From Hydrogenophaga sp. 2FB (GTDB lineage Bacteria; Pseudomonadota; Gammaproteobacteria; Burkholderiales; Burkholderiaceae_C): a stretch of DNA of 64,000 nucleotides. The translations under genes and the position numbers were made by a program. Under the pieces are notes generated by a model that did not search any database, had not been told where the DNA came from, and worked only from the letters and a program-made list of their open reading frames with translations. The stretch spans positions 40,798-104,797 of the forward strand of contig NZ_SCML01000018.1 in NCBI RefSeq assembly GCF_005503365.1, in the 5' to 3' direction. This document shows, one piece after another, positions 35,677 to 44,758 of the stretch (positions are counted from its first letter, which is position 1; each line of letters opens with the position of its first letter).

Positions 35677-38655
35677 TTAGGTGGCCTTCTCGATCTGGCA
35701 CACGGTGGTCTTGGTTTCCTGCATCATCGTGACGCTGTCGTAGCCGTAGGTGGTCGCGGTGTTCACGGCTTCGCCACGCACCACCGGCATCGCGCCCTCG
35801 GGGTAGTACTTGGCCAGGTCCATGCCGCCCCAGCGCCCGGAGAAGTGGAAGGGCAGGAACACGGTGCTTGCGTCCACGCGCTCGGTGACCTGCGCGCGCA
35901 CCTTCAATCCCTTGAAGTCGGGCAGGGCCGCCATGGGTGGGGTCTTGACCCACACCTGGTCGCCGTCGCGGATGCCGCGGTCGTTGGCCGCGCGCGGGTT
36001 GATCTCCACGAACATCTCCTGCTGCAGCTCGGCCAGCCAGGGGTTGGAGCGCGTTTCCTCGCCACCGCCTTCGTACTCGACCAGACGGCCCGAGGTCATG
36101 ATCAACGGGAAGGTCTTGACGATGTCCCTGTTCTTGTCCTGCACGGACTTGTAGAGGGTGGGCATGCGCCAGAAGGCCTTCTTGTCGTCGTGCGTCGGGT
36201 ACTTGTCGATGAGGTCGGGGCGCGTGCTGTAAAGAGGCTCGCGGTGCTGCGGGATCGGGTCGGGGAAGTTCCAGACCACCGCGCGGGCCTTGGCGTTGCC
36301 AAAGGGGTGGCAACCGTGGTTCTTCATGGTCACGCGGATGATGGCGCCCGTGGGGTCGGTCTTCCAGTTCTTGCCCTCGGCGGCCTTCTGTTCGGCTTCC
36401 GTGAGCTCGTTCCACCATCCCAGCTTCTTGAGCAGCAGGTGGTCGAATTCGGGGTAGCCCGTGGTCAGGTCCGCGCCCTTGCTGTGCGAGCCGTCGGCGG
36501 CCAGCAGCGGGACGCCCTCGCGTTCCACGCCGAAGTTGGCGCGGAAGTTGCCCCCGCCGTCCATCACGTGCTGGCTGGTGTCGTACAGGTTGGCCGTGCC
36601 CGGGTGCTTCAACTCCGGCGTGCCCCAGCATGGCCAGGGGAGCCCGAAGAAGTCGCCATCGAGCGAGTAGCCGGTTTCCTTGTCGATGCCGCCCTTGGCG
36701 CGCAGTGTCTTCACGTCGAAGACGTTCATGTTGCGCATGTGCGCCTTCAGCCGCTCCGGGCTCTGGCCGGTGTAGCCGATGGTCCAGACGCATTTGTTGA
36801 TTTCGCGCAGGATGTCCTCGGGCACGGGTTCGTCCAGGCCCTTGATCTTCTGCATCTTGTAGTTCTTGACCAGCTCCTTGCCGAAGCCCAGCTTCTCGGC
36901 CAGCTGGTACATGATCATGTGGTCGCTGCGGCTTTCCCACAGCGGGTCGATGACCTTCTCGCGCCATTGCAGCGACCGGTTGGACGCCGTGCACGAGCCG
37001 CTGGTCTCGAACTGCGTGCAGGCCGGCAGCAGGTAGACCGCGCGATTGGGATTGAGGTCGCCCTCTTTGCCGGGCATGGCGGCCATGGCCGCGGTGGCGC
37101 TGGGGAATGGGTCGATCACCACCAGCAGGTCCAGCTTGTCCAGCGCGGTCTTCATTTCCAGACCGCGCGTCTGCGAGTTCGGCGCATGGCCCCAGAAGAA
37201 CAGGGCGCGCAGGTTGCTGTCCTGATCGAGCAACTCGTTCTTCTCGAGCACGCCATCGATCCAGCGGGACACCGTCATGCCCGGCTTGGTCATCATGCCG
37301 GGCGCGTACTGCTGCTTGATCCACTCGAAGTCGACGCCCCAGGTGGCCGCGAAGTGCTTGAACGAGCCCTCGGCCAGGCCGTAGTAGCCGGGCAGGGAGT
37401 CCGGGTTGGGGCCGACGTCGGTTGCGCCCTGCACGTTGTCGTGACCGCGGAAGATGTTGGCGCCGCCGCCGGACTTGCCGATGTTGCCCAGCGCCAGCTG
37501 CAGGATGCAGGAGGCGCGCACCATGGCGTTGCCGATGGTGTGCTGGGTCTGGCCCATGCACCACACCAGCGTGCTGGGCCGGTTCTCGGCCATCATCCGG
37601 GCGACCTTGAGCGTGGTCGCCTCGTCGACGCCGCAGACTTCCTGCACCTTGTCGGGCGTCCACTTGGCCAGCACGTCCTCGCGCACCTTGTCCATGCCGT
37701 AGACGCGGTTCTCGATGTACTGCTTGTCTTCCCAGCCGTTCTTGAACACCTGGTAGAGCACCCCGAAGAGGAAGGCGATGTCGGTACCCGAGCGGATGCG
37801 CACGTACTCGTCGGCCTTGGCCGCGGTGCGCGTGAAGCGGGGGTCGACCACGATCATCTTGCAGCCGGTCTCCTTGGCATGCAGCATGTGCAGCATCGAC
37901 ACCGGGTGCGCCTCGGCGGCGTTGGAGCCGATGTACAACGCGCACTTGCTGTTCTGCATGTCGTTGTAGGAGTTGGTCATCGCCCCATAGCCCCAGGTGT
38001 TGGCGACACCGGCGACGGTGGTGCTGTGGCAGATGCGGGCCTGGTGGTCGGTGTTGTTGCTGCCCCAGAGCGAGAGCCACTTGCGCAGCAGGTAGGACTG
38101 CTCGTTGTTGTGCTTGGACGAGCCGACCACGAAGACGGAGTCGGGGCCGCTGGCCTTCTTCAACTCCAGCATTTTGGCCGTGACTTCCTGCAGCGCCTGG
38201 TCCCAGCTGATGCGCTCGTACTTGCCGTTGACGAGCTTCATCGGGTACTTGAGGCGGAACTCGCCATGGCCGTGCTCGCGCAGCGCCGCGCCCTTGGCGC
38301 AGTGCGCGCCCAGGTTGATCGGCGAATCGAACACCGGTTCCTGGCGCACCCACACACCGTTCTCCACCACGGCATCGACCGCGCAGCCCACCGAGCAGTG
38401 GCCGCACACGGTGCGCTTGACCTCGACCTTGCCCGAGCCATCGCCGGCCTTGACCGGATCGGCCGCCTCGGCCTTCTTGACCAACGACAACTGCGAAGCG
38501 GCGATGCCCACGCCGACGCCCAGGCCCGAGCGGCGCAGGAAGGCGCGGCGGTCGATGGTGGGCACGGCGTGCGCGAGGCCGCGCGCGAGGTTGGTGACCA
38601 GGCCAGAGGACACGGCCCCGGCTGACGTGGTGTGTGTTTTGCGCGTGAGCAGCAT
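35677..38655 (-). CDS. fdhA: formate dehydrogenase alpha (catalytic, bis-MGD) subunit
   Basis: 992 residues. A Tat signal, RRAFLRRSGLGVG from residue 36, marks export in folded form. The 4Fe-4S motif uses Cys 84, 87, 91 and 119. The active-site residue is Cys 209 followed by His 210 (HQARICHSTTVAGV) where the E. coli enzymes have selenocysteine. The molybdopterin-oxidoreductase and dinucleotide-binding domains follow (IGSNAAEAHPVSMLHML, VVDPRFTRTAAKADEYVRIRSGTD, and the C-terminal LIMTSGRLVEYEGGGEETRSNPWLAEL). Oxidises periplasmic formate to CO2. Metal may be Mo or W; the Tup genes in the cluster favour W. Single uninterrupted reading frame. Confidence 0.95.
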   Translation of the reverse strand: MLLTRKTHTTSAGAVSSGLVTNLARGLAHAVPTIDRRAFLRRSGLGVGVGIAASQLSLVKKAEAADPVKAGDGSGKVEVKRTVCGHCSVGCAVDAVVENGVWVRQEPVFDSPINLGAHCAKGAALREHGHGEFRLKYPMKLVNGKYERISWDQALQEVTAKMLELKKASGPDSVFVVGSSKHNNEQSYLLRKWLSLWGSNNTDHQARICHSTTVAGVANTWGYGAMTNSYNDMQNSKCALYIGSNAAEAHPVSMLHMLHAKETGCKMIVVDPRFTRTAAKADEYVRIRSGTDIAFLFGVLYQVFKNGWEDKQYIENRVYGMDKVREDVLAKWTPDKVQEVCGVDEATTLKVARMMAENRPSTLVWCMGQTQHTIGNAMVRASCILQLALGNIGKSGGGANIFRGHDNVQGATDVGPNPDSLPGYYGLAEGSFKHFAATWGVDFEWIKQQYAPGMMTKPGMTVSRWIDGVLEKNELLDQDSNLRALFFWGHAPNSQTRGLEMKTALDKLDLLVVIDPFPSATAAMAAMPGKEGDLNPNRAVYLLPACTQFETSGSCTASNRSLQWREKVIDPLWESRSDHMIMYQLAEKLGFGKELVKNYKMQKIKGLDEPVPEDILREINKCVWTIGYTGQSPERLKAHMRNMNVFDVKTLRAKGGIDKETGYSLDGDFFGLPWPCWGTPELKHPGTANLYDTSQHVMDGGGNFRANFGVEREGVPLLAADGSHSKGADLTTGYPEFDHLLLKKLGWWNELTEAEQKAAEGKNWKTDPTGAIIRVTMKNHGCHPFGNAKARAVVWNFPDPIPQHREPLYSTRPDLIDKYPTHDDKKAFWRMPTLYKSVQDKNRDIVKTFPLIMTSGRLVEYEGGGEETRSNPWLAELQQEMFVEINPRAANDRGIRDGDQVWVKTPPMAALPDFKGLKVRAQVTERVDASTVFLPFHFSGRWGGMDLAKYYPEGAMPVVRGEAVNTATTYGYDSVTMMQETKTTVCQIEKAT

Positions 38656-38672
38656 GGTGGGACTCCTCGCGC

Positions 38673-38894
38673 TCAGACCCTGGCGGTCTTGTAGTAACGC
38701 TGGATGTGCTCCGTCAGCCGATAACCCTCGGCGGACGGTGCTGTGGCAGCAGCGGCGGGTTCAGGGTTTTGCGTCACGCCGGGCAGCACGGCGACGACCG
38801 CCGCCGCCGCCCCTGCGACGCCGGCGCCCGCGAAAACGGTGCGGCGTGAGAGCGTGGGTTGGCGCGGATCGCGCAACGGGTTTGGCTTTGGCAT
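38673..38894 (-). CDS. formate dehydrogenase region TAT-target small protein
   Basis: 73 residues from the ATG at 38894. It consists of a twin-arginine signal (LSRRTVFAGAGVAGAAAAVVAVLPGV) and a short mature tail ending YRLTEHIQRYYKTARV. This matches the small protein family known as the formate dehydrogenase region TAT target, found directly before fdhA in many proteobacteria. It may act as a chaperone-like or structural partner of FdhA; the function is not established. First gene of the minus-strand fdh operon, 17 bases before fdhA. Confidence 0.8.
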   Translation of the reverse strand: MPKPNPLRDPRQPTLSRRTVFAGAGVAGAAAAVVAVLPGVTQNPEPAAAATAPSAEGYRLTEHIQRYYKTARV

Positions 38895-38943
38895 TTGGCT
38901 CACCTCGTTCCGGCTCGGATGCCGGTGCTTCGCTGAAACTCCA

Positions 38944-38961
38944 TATGACCGTCCGAGCATA
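38944..38961. promoter_or_regulatory. TATG-N10-CATA motif before the fdh operon (shared with tupA)
   Basis: Inverted repeat TATG ... CATA with ten bases between. The whole 18-mer is nearly the same as the one at 45648-45665 (three differences, including conserved CG and CCGAG in the spacer). It lies 50 bases before the fdh operon's first start codon, in the 178-base region shared with the divergent DUF3305 operon. Candidate operator for the ModE-like regulator encoded nearby. Confidence 0.5.
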
Positions 38962-39072
38962 AGCCGTAACAAATTCTGAGTCCACTAAGGGATTGCACCC
39001 ATCTATCGACGGGCCCATCGCAGGCCTATACTGAATCGAACAGTCCCATCGACGTGCGCCTTCGCGCGCTGA

Positions 39073-39573
39073 TTGCCCACGGTGTTCTCGAGCGATTCCC
39101 CACCTTCCTTGCGCGTTGCGGTGCGCATTGACCGACTGCGGCAACCGACCCGCTGGGAGGACTGGCGCTTCAACATCGCCGAGGTGGTCCTCGATGACGG
39201 CCTGTTCGGTGGTGAGCAGCGGGTGCTGCGGGACGATGGCCATTGCACACAGTGGCTGTTCCCGGATCTGCCGGTGTCCCTGCACCGCGACGAGGCCGAG
39301 GGCTACTACCTCAACCTCAGCTCCGGGTCCCCGGTCTGGTTTGTGATGTGGCGTGTCCACCATGCGGACCCCTCCCTGGCGTGGCCAGAGATCGTCACCC
39401 TCTCCTACAACGAGGCGGGCCGGTGGCTGGATGCCCAGGAACGGGTGGACAACTGCCCGCTCGACGCCCCGGTGCGCGACGCGCTGCAGGACTACGTCGA
39501 TGCCAACTACCGGCCCGAGCCGAAGAAGCGCAAGCGCCCCGCCTCCTTCGTGGCGCCGGAAGACAGGCGCTGA
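39073..39573 (+). CDS. DUF3305 protein (fdh accessory)
   Basis: 166 residues from TTG 39073; GTG 39082 in the same frame is equally plausible and no strong ribosome site is visible for either. Sequence features: LRVAVRIDRLRQPTRWEDWRFNIAEVVLDDG, QWLFPDLPVSLHRDEAEGYYLNLSSGSPVWFVMWR, then a basic end PEPKKRKRPASFV. This matches the DUF3305 family encoded next to Mo/W formate dehydrogenases. The function is unknown; a role in maturation is inferred from context only. First gene of the plus-strand accessory operon, five bases before the DUF3306 gene. Confidence 0.8.
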   Translation: MPTVFSSDSPPSLRVAVRIDRLRQPTRWEDWRFNIAEVVLDDGLFGGEQRVLRDDGHCTQWLFPDLPVSLHRDEAEGYYLNLSSGSPVWFVMWRVHHADPSLAWPEIVTLSYNEAGRWLDAQERVDNCPLDAPVRDALQDYVDANYRPEPKKRKRPASFVAPEDRR

Positions 39574-39578
39574 CGGCC

Positions 39579-40208
39579 GTGGAAGAGAACCAGGGCTTCC
39601 TGTCACGCTGGTCACGGCGCAAGGTGGAGGCGCGCCATGGCGACCCGCTGCCGGACGTGTCGCCACCAGAGGCCACGCGCCCGTTGGACGAAGCGCCGGC
39701 GCACGGCGAAGCGGCACGCGCGCGCGCCGCGTTGTCATCCGGGTCCTGCGATGCCGGGCAGCCCGATTCGAAGGGCCCGCCGCCGCCCACGCTGGCCGAC
39801 GTGGCCATGCTCACCCGCGAGTCCGACTATGCGCGGTTCGTCGCGCCCGAGGTGAGTGGCGAAGTCCGCAATGCCGCGCTGAAGAAGCTGTTCACCGACC
39901 CGCATTTCAACGTGATGGACGGACTCGACACCTACATCGACGACTACAACACACCCGACCCCTTGCCCGCGTCGATGCTGCGCCAGATGGCGCAGGCGGC
40001 CTACCTGGGCCTGGTCGAACCGGAACCCGCGCCGACCTCGGCGCCCATGGCCGGCAACGCACCGGCCGTGCCCACCGCCGCCGCACTGCATGCGGCCGAG
40101 ATGAAGACCCACGATGAAGACCCTGATCTGCGATTGCAACCGCTCGATGACGCTGGACCGCCCGGCGCTGAGCCAGGCGCTGACGAAGACACCGGGCGCC
40201 AGCGCTGA
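39579..40208 (+). CDS. DUF3306 protein (fdh accessory)
   Basis: 209 residues from the GTG at 39579 (first residues VEENQGFLSRWSRRKVEARHG, with the start read as Met). The W-S-R-R-K motif near the N-terminus and the central LTRESDYARFVAPEVSGEVRNAALKKLFTDPHFNVMDGLDTYIDDYNTPDPLP are diagnostic of DUF3306. The ends are low-complexity Ala/Pro/Glu. Function unknown. Its last 95 bases overlap, in another frame, the start of the polyferredoxin gene, an unusually long overlap. Confidence 0.8.
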   Translation: MEENQGFLSRWSRRKVEARHGDPLPDVSPPEATRPLDEAPAHGEAARARAALSSGSCDAGQPDSKGPPPPTLADVAMLTRESDYARFVAPEVSGEVRNAALKKLFTDPHFNVMDGLDTYIDDYNTPDPLPASMLRQMAQAAYLGLVEPEPAPTSAPMAGNAPAVPTAAALHAAEMKTHDEDPDLRLQPLDDAGPPGAEPGADEDTGRQR

Positions 40209-42288
40209 GGGCATCGGCGACGTCCATTCGGTGCTGTGCCGGCGCGAGGCGCCGGCCTTCCAGCGCGCCGCCAGATCGGGCGAGGAACTGCTCGTGGCCT
40301 GCACGCAGGAAAGCCGCCTGTTCCAGGCGCTGGCCGAGCACACCGAAGGCGCGCCCGCGCTGACCGAGCGGCCCATCCGTTTCGTCAACCTGCGCGAAAC
40401 CGGTGGCTGGTCCCGCGAAGGCGCGGCGGCCACGCCCAAGCTGGCCGCGCTGATCGCCGCGGCCCAGTTGCCATCCCCCGAGCCGGTGGGGACGGTGAGC
40501 TACCGCTCGGCCGGCCACTGCCTCATCCTGGGTCCGGCCGCACGCGCCGAGGCCGCCGCGGCGCTGCTGGCCGACAAGCTGGAACTGAGCTTGCTCGTCG
40601 ATGGCGGCGACTTGCAGCAGGCGCACGAGTTCGCGGTCCAGCGTGGTCGGCTCACGCAACTCACCGGCTGGCTGGGCGCCTTCGCGGCGCGCTGGGAAGA
40701 CGCCAACCCGATCGACCTGGATCTGTGCACGCGCTGCAACGCCTGCATCGAGGTCTGCCCCGAGGGCGCCATCGATTTCGGCTACCAGGTCGACCTCGCG
40801 CGCTGCAAGGCGCACCGCGATTGCGTCGCGGCTTGCGACGCGGCCGGCGCGATCGACTTCAACCGCGGCCCGCGCATCTCCGAAGGCCGCTTCGACCTCG
40901 TGCTGGATCTGGGCGCGACGCCCGCCTTCGCCATGCACCAGCCGCCGCAGGGCTACTTTCACGTGGGCAGTGAGACGCAGCTCATGCCCGCCGTGTTCGC
41001 GCTGCGCGAGATGGTGGGCGAGTTCGAGAAACCCAAATTCTTCCGCTATGAGCAGCGCGTGTGCGCGCACAGCCGCAACGAGCAGATCGGCTGCACCGCC
41101 TGCATTGACGTGTGTTCGGCGCAGGCCATCCGCTCCGACGCCTCGCTCAAGGGCAAGACCGTGGGACGCAAAGGTGGCAGTGCCGCGCCGCTCACGGCGG
41201 GCATCGTGGTCGAACCCCATCTGTGCGTGGGCTGTGGTGCTTGCAGCACCGTGTGCCCCACGGGTGCCATCAGCTACGGCTACCCCGGCCCGGTCGACCT
41301 GGGCCACCGCGTGCGCACGCTGCTCAAGACCTATGCGGTCGCTGGTGGTCGTGACGCCGTGCTGCTGCTGCACAGCCAGGAGGAAGGCACGTCCCTCATC
41401 AACGCGCTGGGCCGCGTCGCCAGCACGCACCGCGCACAGGGCATGCCCGCGCGCGTGTTGCCCATGGCCCTGTGGCACAGCGCCAGTGTCGGGCTGGATG
41501 TCTGGCTGAGCGCCTTTGCCCAGGGCGCCAACCAGGTCTGGGTGTTGGTGGGCGAGTCCGAAGCGCCCGCGTATCGGCAGGCGCTGGCCGATCAGATGGC
41601 GCTGGCGCAGGCCATCCTGCACGGCCTGGGTTATGCGGGCGAGCATTTCCGGCTCATCGATGCCCGGGGCGATGTGGCCTCGCTCGATGCGGCGTTGCGC
41701 GCGGCGCCTGCGCAGGGCGTGGCCCGGCCCGCGGGCTTCGCGATCCAGCCCGACAAACGCGGCACGCTGGAACTCGTGCTGGGCCATCTGATCGATTGTT
41801 TGCCCGATGCGGCCCCTCCGCCAGACGTCATCGTGTTGCCAGCGGCAGGTGCACCGTATGGCAACGTCCTGGTCGACAGCGCCAAGTGCACGCTGTGCCT
41901 GGCCTGCGTGGGTGCTTGCCCGTCCCGCGCGCTGGCCGACAACCCCGATCAACCGCAGTTGAAGTTCATCGAGAAGAACTGCGTGCAGTGCGGGCTGTGC
42001 CAGAGCACCTGTCCCGAGGATGCGATCCGGCTGGAACCGCGGCTGTTGCTGGCCGATGGTGGCCGCGAGCGCACGCGTTCGCGCGTGCTGCACGAGGCGC
42101 AGCCCTTCCATTGCGTGCGTTGCGCCAAGCCCTTCGGCACGCTGCGCGCGATCGAGACGATGATCACCCGGCTCGCCGGCCACGCCGCCTTCCAGGGTGC
42201 CGCGGCCGAACGGCTGAAGATGTGCAGCGATTGCCGCGTCATCGACATGTATTCCAATACCCACGAACAACGCATCACCGACCTGTGA
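40114..42288 (+). CDS. large polyferredoxin (4Fe-4S) of the fdh accessory operon
   Basis: 724 residues. At least five cysteine clusters of ferredoxin type: CTRCNACIEVCPEG, RCKAHRDCVAACDAAG, CTACIDVCS, CVGCGACSTVCPTG, CTLCLACVGACPS and CVQCGLCQSTCPEDA, followed by a C-terminal CVRC...CSDC pair. Between them is a domain with VLLLHSQEEGTSLINALGR and VWVLVGESEAP that resembles the CoA/hydrogenase HdrA-MvhD-like small-subunit fold, but I cannot assign it firmly. Comparable proteins accompany DUF3305/DUF3306 and TorD in fdh clusters. It probably carries electrons in the cytoplasm during enzyme maturation or links FDH to another donor; this is inference. Confidence 0.85.
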   Translation: MKTLICDCNRSMTLDRPALSQALTKTPGASAEGIGDVHSVLCRREAPAFQRAARSGEELLVACTQESRLFQALAEHTEGAPALTERPIRFVNLRETGGWSREGAAATPKLAALIAAAQLPSPEPVGTVSYRSAGHCLILGPAARAEAAAALLADKLELSLLVDGGDLQQAHEFAVQRGRLTQLTGWLGAFAARWEDANPIDLDLCTRCNACIEVCPEGAIDFGYQVDLARCKAHRDCVAACDAAGAIDFNRGPRISEGRFDLVLDLGATPAFAMHQPPQGYFHVGSETQLMPAVFALREMVGEFEKPKFFRYEQRVCAHSRNEQIGCTACIDVCSAQAIRSDASLKGKTVGRKGGSAAPLTAGIVVEPHLCVGCGACSTVCPTGAISYGYPGPVDLGHRVRTLLKTYAVAGGRDAVLLLHSQEEGTSLINALGRVASTHRAQGMPARVLPMALWHSASVGLDVWLSAFAQGANQVWVLVGESEAPAYRQALADQMALAQAILHGLGYAGEHFRLIDARGDVASLDAALRAAPAQGVARPAGFAIQPDKRGTLELVLGHLIDCLPDAAPPPDVIVLPAAGAPYGNVLVDSAKCTLCLACVGACPSRALADNPDQPQLKFIEKNCVQCGLCQSTCPEDAIRLEPRLLLADGGRERTRSRVLHEAQPFHCVRCAKPFGTLRAIETMITRLAGHAAFQGAAAERLKMCSDCRVIDMYSNTHEQRITDL

Positions 42289-42890
42289 AGAACGAACCTT
42301 TCAGCGAAGAAATCGCCCGCGCCGAACTCTATGGCCTGCTCGCGCGCCTGTGGCTGGCGCCGCCCGACGAGCCACTGCTGCAGCAGTTCCGTGTGGCGGT
42401 GACCGTGGCCCCGCAGGCCGGCGGCTTGCTCGAAGCGCCCTGGCAGGCACTGGTGGAGCAGATGCGCGCCACCACGGTGGCAACGGCCAGCGCCGAATTC
42501 ATCGCGCTGTTTCAGGGCGTGGGCAAGCCCGAGGTCTTTCCCTATGGTTCCTTCTTCCTGGCGGGCTTCGTCAACGAAAAGCCGCTGGCGCTGTTGCGCA
42601 CCGACCTCGCTCAACTGGGCCTGACGCGCGATGCGGCACTGCTGGAAACCGAAGACCACGTGGCCTACCTCTTCGAGGTGATGCGTTACCTGATTGCGGG
42701 CGAGGATGCGGCCGTGAGCAACCTCGAGCAGCAGCGGCGCTTCTTCCGTACCCATGTACAGCCCTGGATCGAAGCCCTCTGCCAGGCGGTGCAGGCGCAG
42801 CCCGCGGCCCGGCTCTGGAGCGCCGTGGCGGCGATGACATGGGCCTTCGTGCAAGTCGAGACACAGGCCTTCGACCTGCTCGAAACCTGA
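42285..42890 (+). CDS. TorD/DmsD-family molybdoenzyme chaperone
   Basis: 201 residues from the GTG at 42285, which overlaps the polyferredoxin stop as GTGA. All-helical TorD family: [25 protein letters not shown], the central [34 protein letters not shown] and the conserved [15 protein letters not shown]..., then [17 protein letters not shown]. Such chaperones bind the Tat signal of a molybdoenzyme and help insert its cofactor, so FdhA is the expected client. mobA follows after 19 bases. Confidence 0.85.
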   Translation: MKNEPFSEEIARAELYGLLARLWLAPPDEPLLQQFRVAVTVAPQAGGLLEAPWQALVEQMRATTVATASAEFIALFQGVGKPEVFPYGSFFLAGFVNEKPLALLRTDLAQLGLTRDAALLETEDHVAYLFEVMRYLIAGEDAAVSNLEQQRRFFRTHVQPWIEALCQAVQAQPAARLWSAVAAMTWAFVQVETQAFDLLET

Positions 42891-42909
42891 GCACACCGAG
42901 AATCAACGC

Positions 42910-43509
42910 ATGAACCCGATTTCGCGCGACGACATCACGGGCCTGGTGCTGGCCGGCGGCCGCGGCAGCCGCATGGGCGGGGTCGACAAGGGGCTGCAGA
43001 ACCACCGCGGCATGCCGTTGGCCCTGCACGCCCTGCTGCGTCTGCAGCCGCAGGTGGGCGCGACCATGATCAGCGCCAACCGCAACCTCTCGGCCTACGA
43101 GGCCATGGGGGCGCCTGTGTGGCCCGATTCCATCGACGGTTATGCGGGCCCGCTGGCCGGGCTGCTGACCGGGCTGGAGCACGCGCAGACGGGCTGGCTG
43201 GTGACCGTGCCCTGCGACACGCCCAACTTCCCGACCGATGTCGTCGAACGCCTGGCCGTTGCGGCGGCCGCGCAGGACGCCGAGATCGCCATGGCCGCCG
43301 CGCCCGAAGAGGGGCGGTTGCGCGCGCAACCGGTGTTCTGCCTGCTGCGCACCGATCTCATGGAAAGCCTGGTGGCGTACCTGCACGAAGGTGAGCGCAA
43401 ATTCGACCGCTGGACCGCGCGGCACCGCACGGTCGAGGTGCCCTTCGAGGATGGCGCCGCCTTCTTCAATGCCAACACCCTGGGCGAACTGGGCCAGTTG
43501 CAGCGCTGA
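42910..43509 (+). CDS. mobA: molybdenum cofactor guanylyltransferase MobA
   Basis: 199 residues. The nucleotide-binding loop [20 protein letters not shown] at residues 10-29 is typical. Further motifs are [40 protein letters not shown] (metal-binding Asp). It converts Mo-molybdopterin to the MGD form needed by FdhA. Last gene of the plus-strand accessory operon and convergent with the ModE-like regulator 22 bases away. Confidence 0.93.
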   Translation: MNPISRDDITGLVLAGGRGSRMGGVDKGLQNHRGMPLALHALLRLQPQVGATMISANRNLSAYEAMGAPVWPDSIDGYAGPLAGLLTGLEHAQTGWLVTVPCDTPNFPTDVVERLAVAAAAQDAEIAMAAAPEEGRLRAQPVFCLLRTDLMESLVAYLHEGERKFDRWTARHRTVEVPFEDGAAFFNANTLGELGQLQR

Positions 43510-43531
43510 TGCCGCCGCGGAGCAACGGCTC

Positions 43532-44650
43532 TTAGCGCTTGGGCTTCTTGTAGCGCCACCAGGGCAAGGCCTGCGTGAGCGACAGCACCTCGCCCGGTCG
43601 GTGCACGCCGTAACCGGGCAGCCGGCTCAAAGCCTGTGCCCAGGCCGGTGAAGCCAGGCGCTCGCGCAGCTTGCGCAACGGCGGCGTCTCCAGGTCTTCC
43701 TTCAGGCACAGCAGGTAGTAGTTTTCGTCCACCAGCGGCGAGAACGCCAGGCCCGCCTCGGCGGCCGCGGCCTCGATGCCGATGCCCACGTCGGCCGCGC
43801 CCGACGCGATCGCCGCGGCCACGGCCACGTGGGTGTCTTCGGTGCGGGTGGTGTAGCCGGGCACCTGTTCGGGGCGCAGGCCCGCTTGCGCGAGCAGGTG
43901 GTCCGTGAGCAGCCGCGTGCCCGAAGCGGGTTGGCGCGAGACGAAGCGCCAGCGGCCTGTGCGCAGGGCCAGGATGTCTTCAGGCCGCGTATCGCCAGGC
44001 CGCCAGATCCAGCCCTGGCGCCGCCAGTGGCTGCCGATGAGCTTGTGCTGGCCCGGCTGCAGCAGCGGCCGCAGCGCCGTGGCCATGACGCTGTCCGCCG
44101 CAGCAGCGCGCGCCACATGGAAGCCGGCGACGCGGCAGCGGCCGTCGTTGAGCGCGCGCAGGGCCTCCTGGCTGCCCGCGAAACGCAGACCGATGTGCAG
44201 GCCGTCGCGTTCCTCGGCCAGCGTCTGCAGTTGCGGCAGGCCCAGGTCGTGGCTGGCGAAGATGTCCAGCACCTGCAGCGACGCGTCGTCGGCCAGCGCA
44301 AACACGCGCGCGAGTTCCGCGCGCAGCGCTTCCACGTGCGGGGTCATGCGCACGCGCGCCTGGCGCTCGGCCCACATGAGGCGTTGGGCAAACGGTGTCA
44401 GCCGCGCATGGCGGCCTTGGCCCCAATGCACCAGCGGTTCGCCCAGCACTTCTTCCCAGTGCTTGAGCGATCCCCAGGCGTGGCGGTAGGAGCTGTTCTG
44501 CGCCCGCGCCGCCGCGCTGATGGAGCCGTGTGCCTGCAACGCGAAGAGCAGGTCGAAAAGCGGGTTCTCGATCTGCGCACCCTGCTGGTCGGCGGCGCCG
44601 GCGGTTTCGAAGGTGTAGCGCAGATGGATGCCGCGCGAAGCACTGGGCAT
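43532..44650 (-). CDS. ModE-type HTH regulator fused to periplasmic-binding-like domain
   Basis: 372 residues. The N-terminal ModE winged helix is at about residues 28-100 (LFDLLFALQAHGSISAAARAQNSSYRHAWGSLKHWEEVLGEPLV). Instead of ModE's molbindin (Mop) domains, a PBP-like domain follows from about residue 125 (LQVLDIFASHDLGLPQLQTLAEERDGLHIGLRFAGSQEALRALNDGRCRVAGFH, then RFVSRQPASGTRLLTDHLLAQ and AAIASGAADVGIGIEAAAAEAGLAF). The TRL in the SGTRLL loop is the usual ligand-binding turn. Probable one-component sensor of molybdate, tungstate or a molybdopterin-like ligand that controls the Mo/W genes. Expected targets are tupA and the fdh operon. Confidence 0.85.
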   Translation of the reverse strand: MPSASRGIHLRYTFETAGAADQQGAQIENPLFDLLFALQAHGSISAAARAQNSSYRHAWGSLKHWEEVLGEPLVHWGQGRHARLTPFAQRLMWAERQARVRMTPHVEALRAELARVFALADDASLQVLDIFASHDLGLPQLQTLAEERDGLHIGLRFAGSQEALRALNDGRCRVAGFHVARAAAADSVMATALRPLLQPGQHKLIGSHWRRQGWIWRPGDTRPEDILALRTGRWRFVSRQPASGTRLLTDHLLAQAGLRPEQVPGYTTRTEDTHVAVAAAIASGAADVGIGIEAAAAEAGLAFSPLVDENYYLLCLKEDLETPPLRKLRERLASPAWAQALSRLPGYGVHRPGEVLSLTQALPWWRYKKPKR

Positions 44651-44702
44651 AGGTCGGTGCGGAGAGCGAGGCGCTGGGCCCCGGGGGTGTCGTGCCGATC
44701 AT

Positions 44703-44718
44703 ATCGGCCGCTACCGAT
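44703..44718. promoter_or_regulatory. inverted repeat before the ModE-like regulator
   Basis: ATCGG-N6-CCGAT, 53 bases upstream of the regulator start in the 108-base gap between tupA and this gene. Possible autoregulatory site. It differs in sequence from the TATG-N10-CATA motif. The arms are short, so chance is not excluded. Confidence 0.3.
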
Positions 44719-44758
44719 CACCTCTGCGGTGCGCAGGGCCGCTGGAGGGGCTGGCCGT

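Noticed and set aside
35029..38625. 1198-codon open frame opposite fdhA and fdhB
   Set aside because: Antisense to clear formate dehydrogenase genes; His/Gly/Val-rich composition typical of GC-rich shadow frames.
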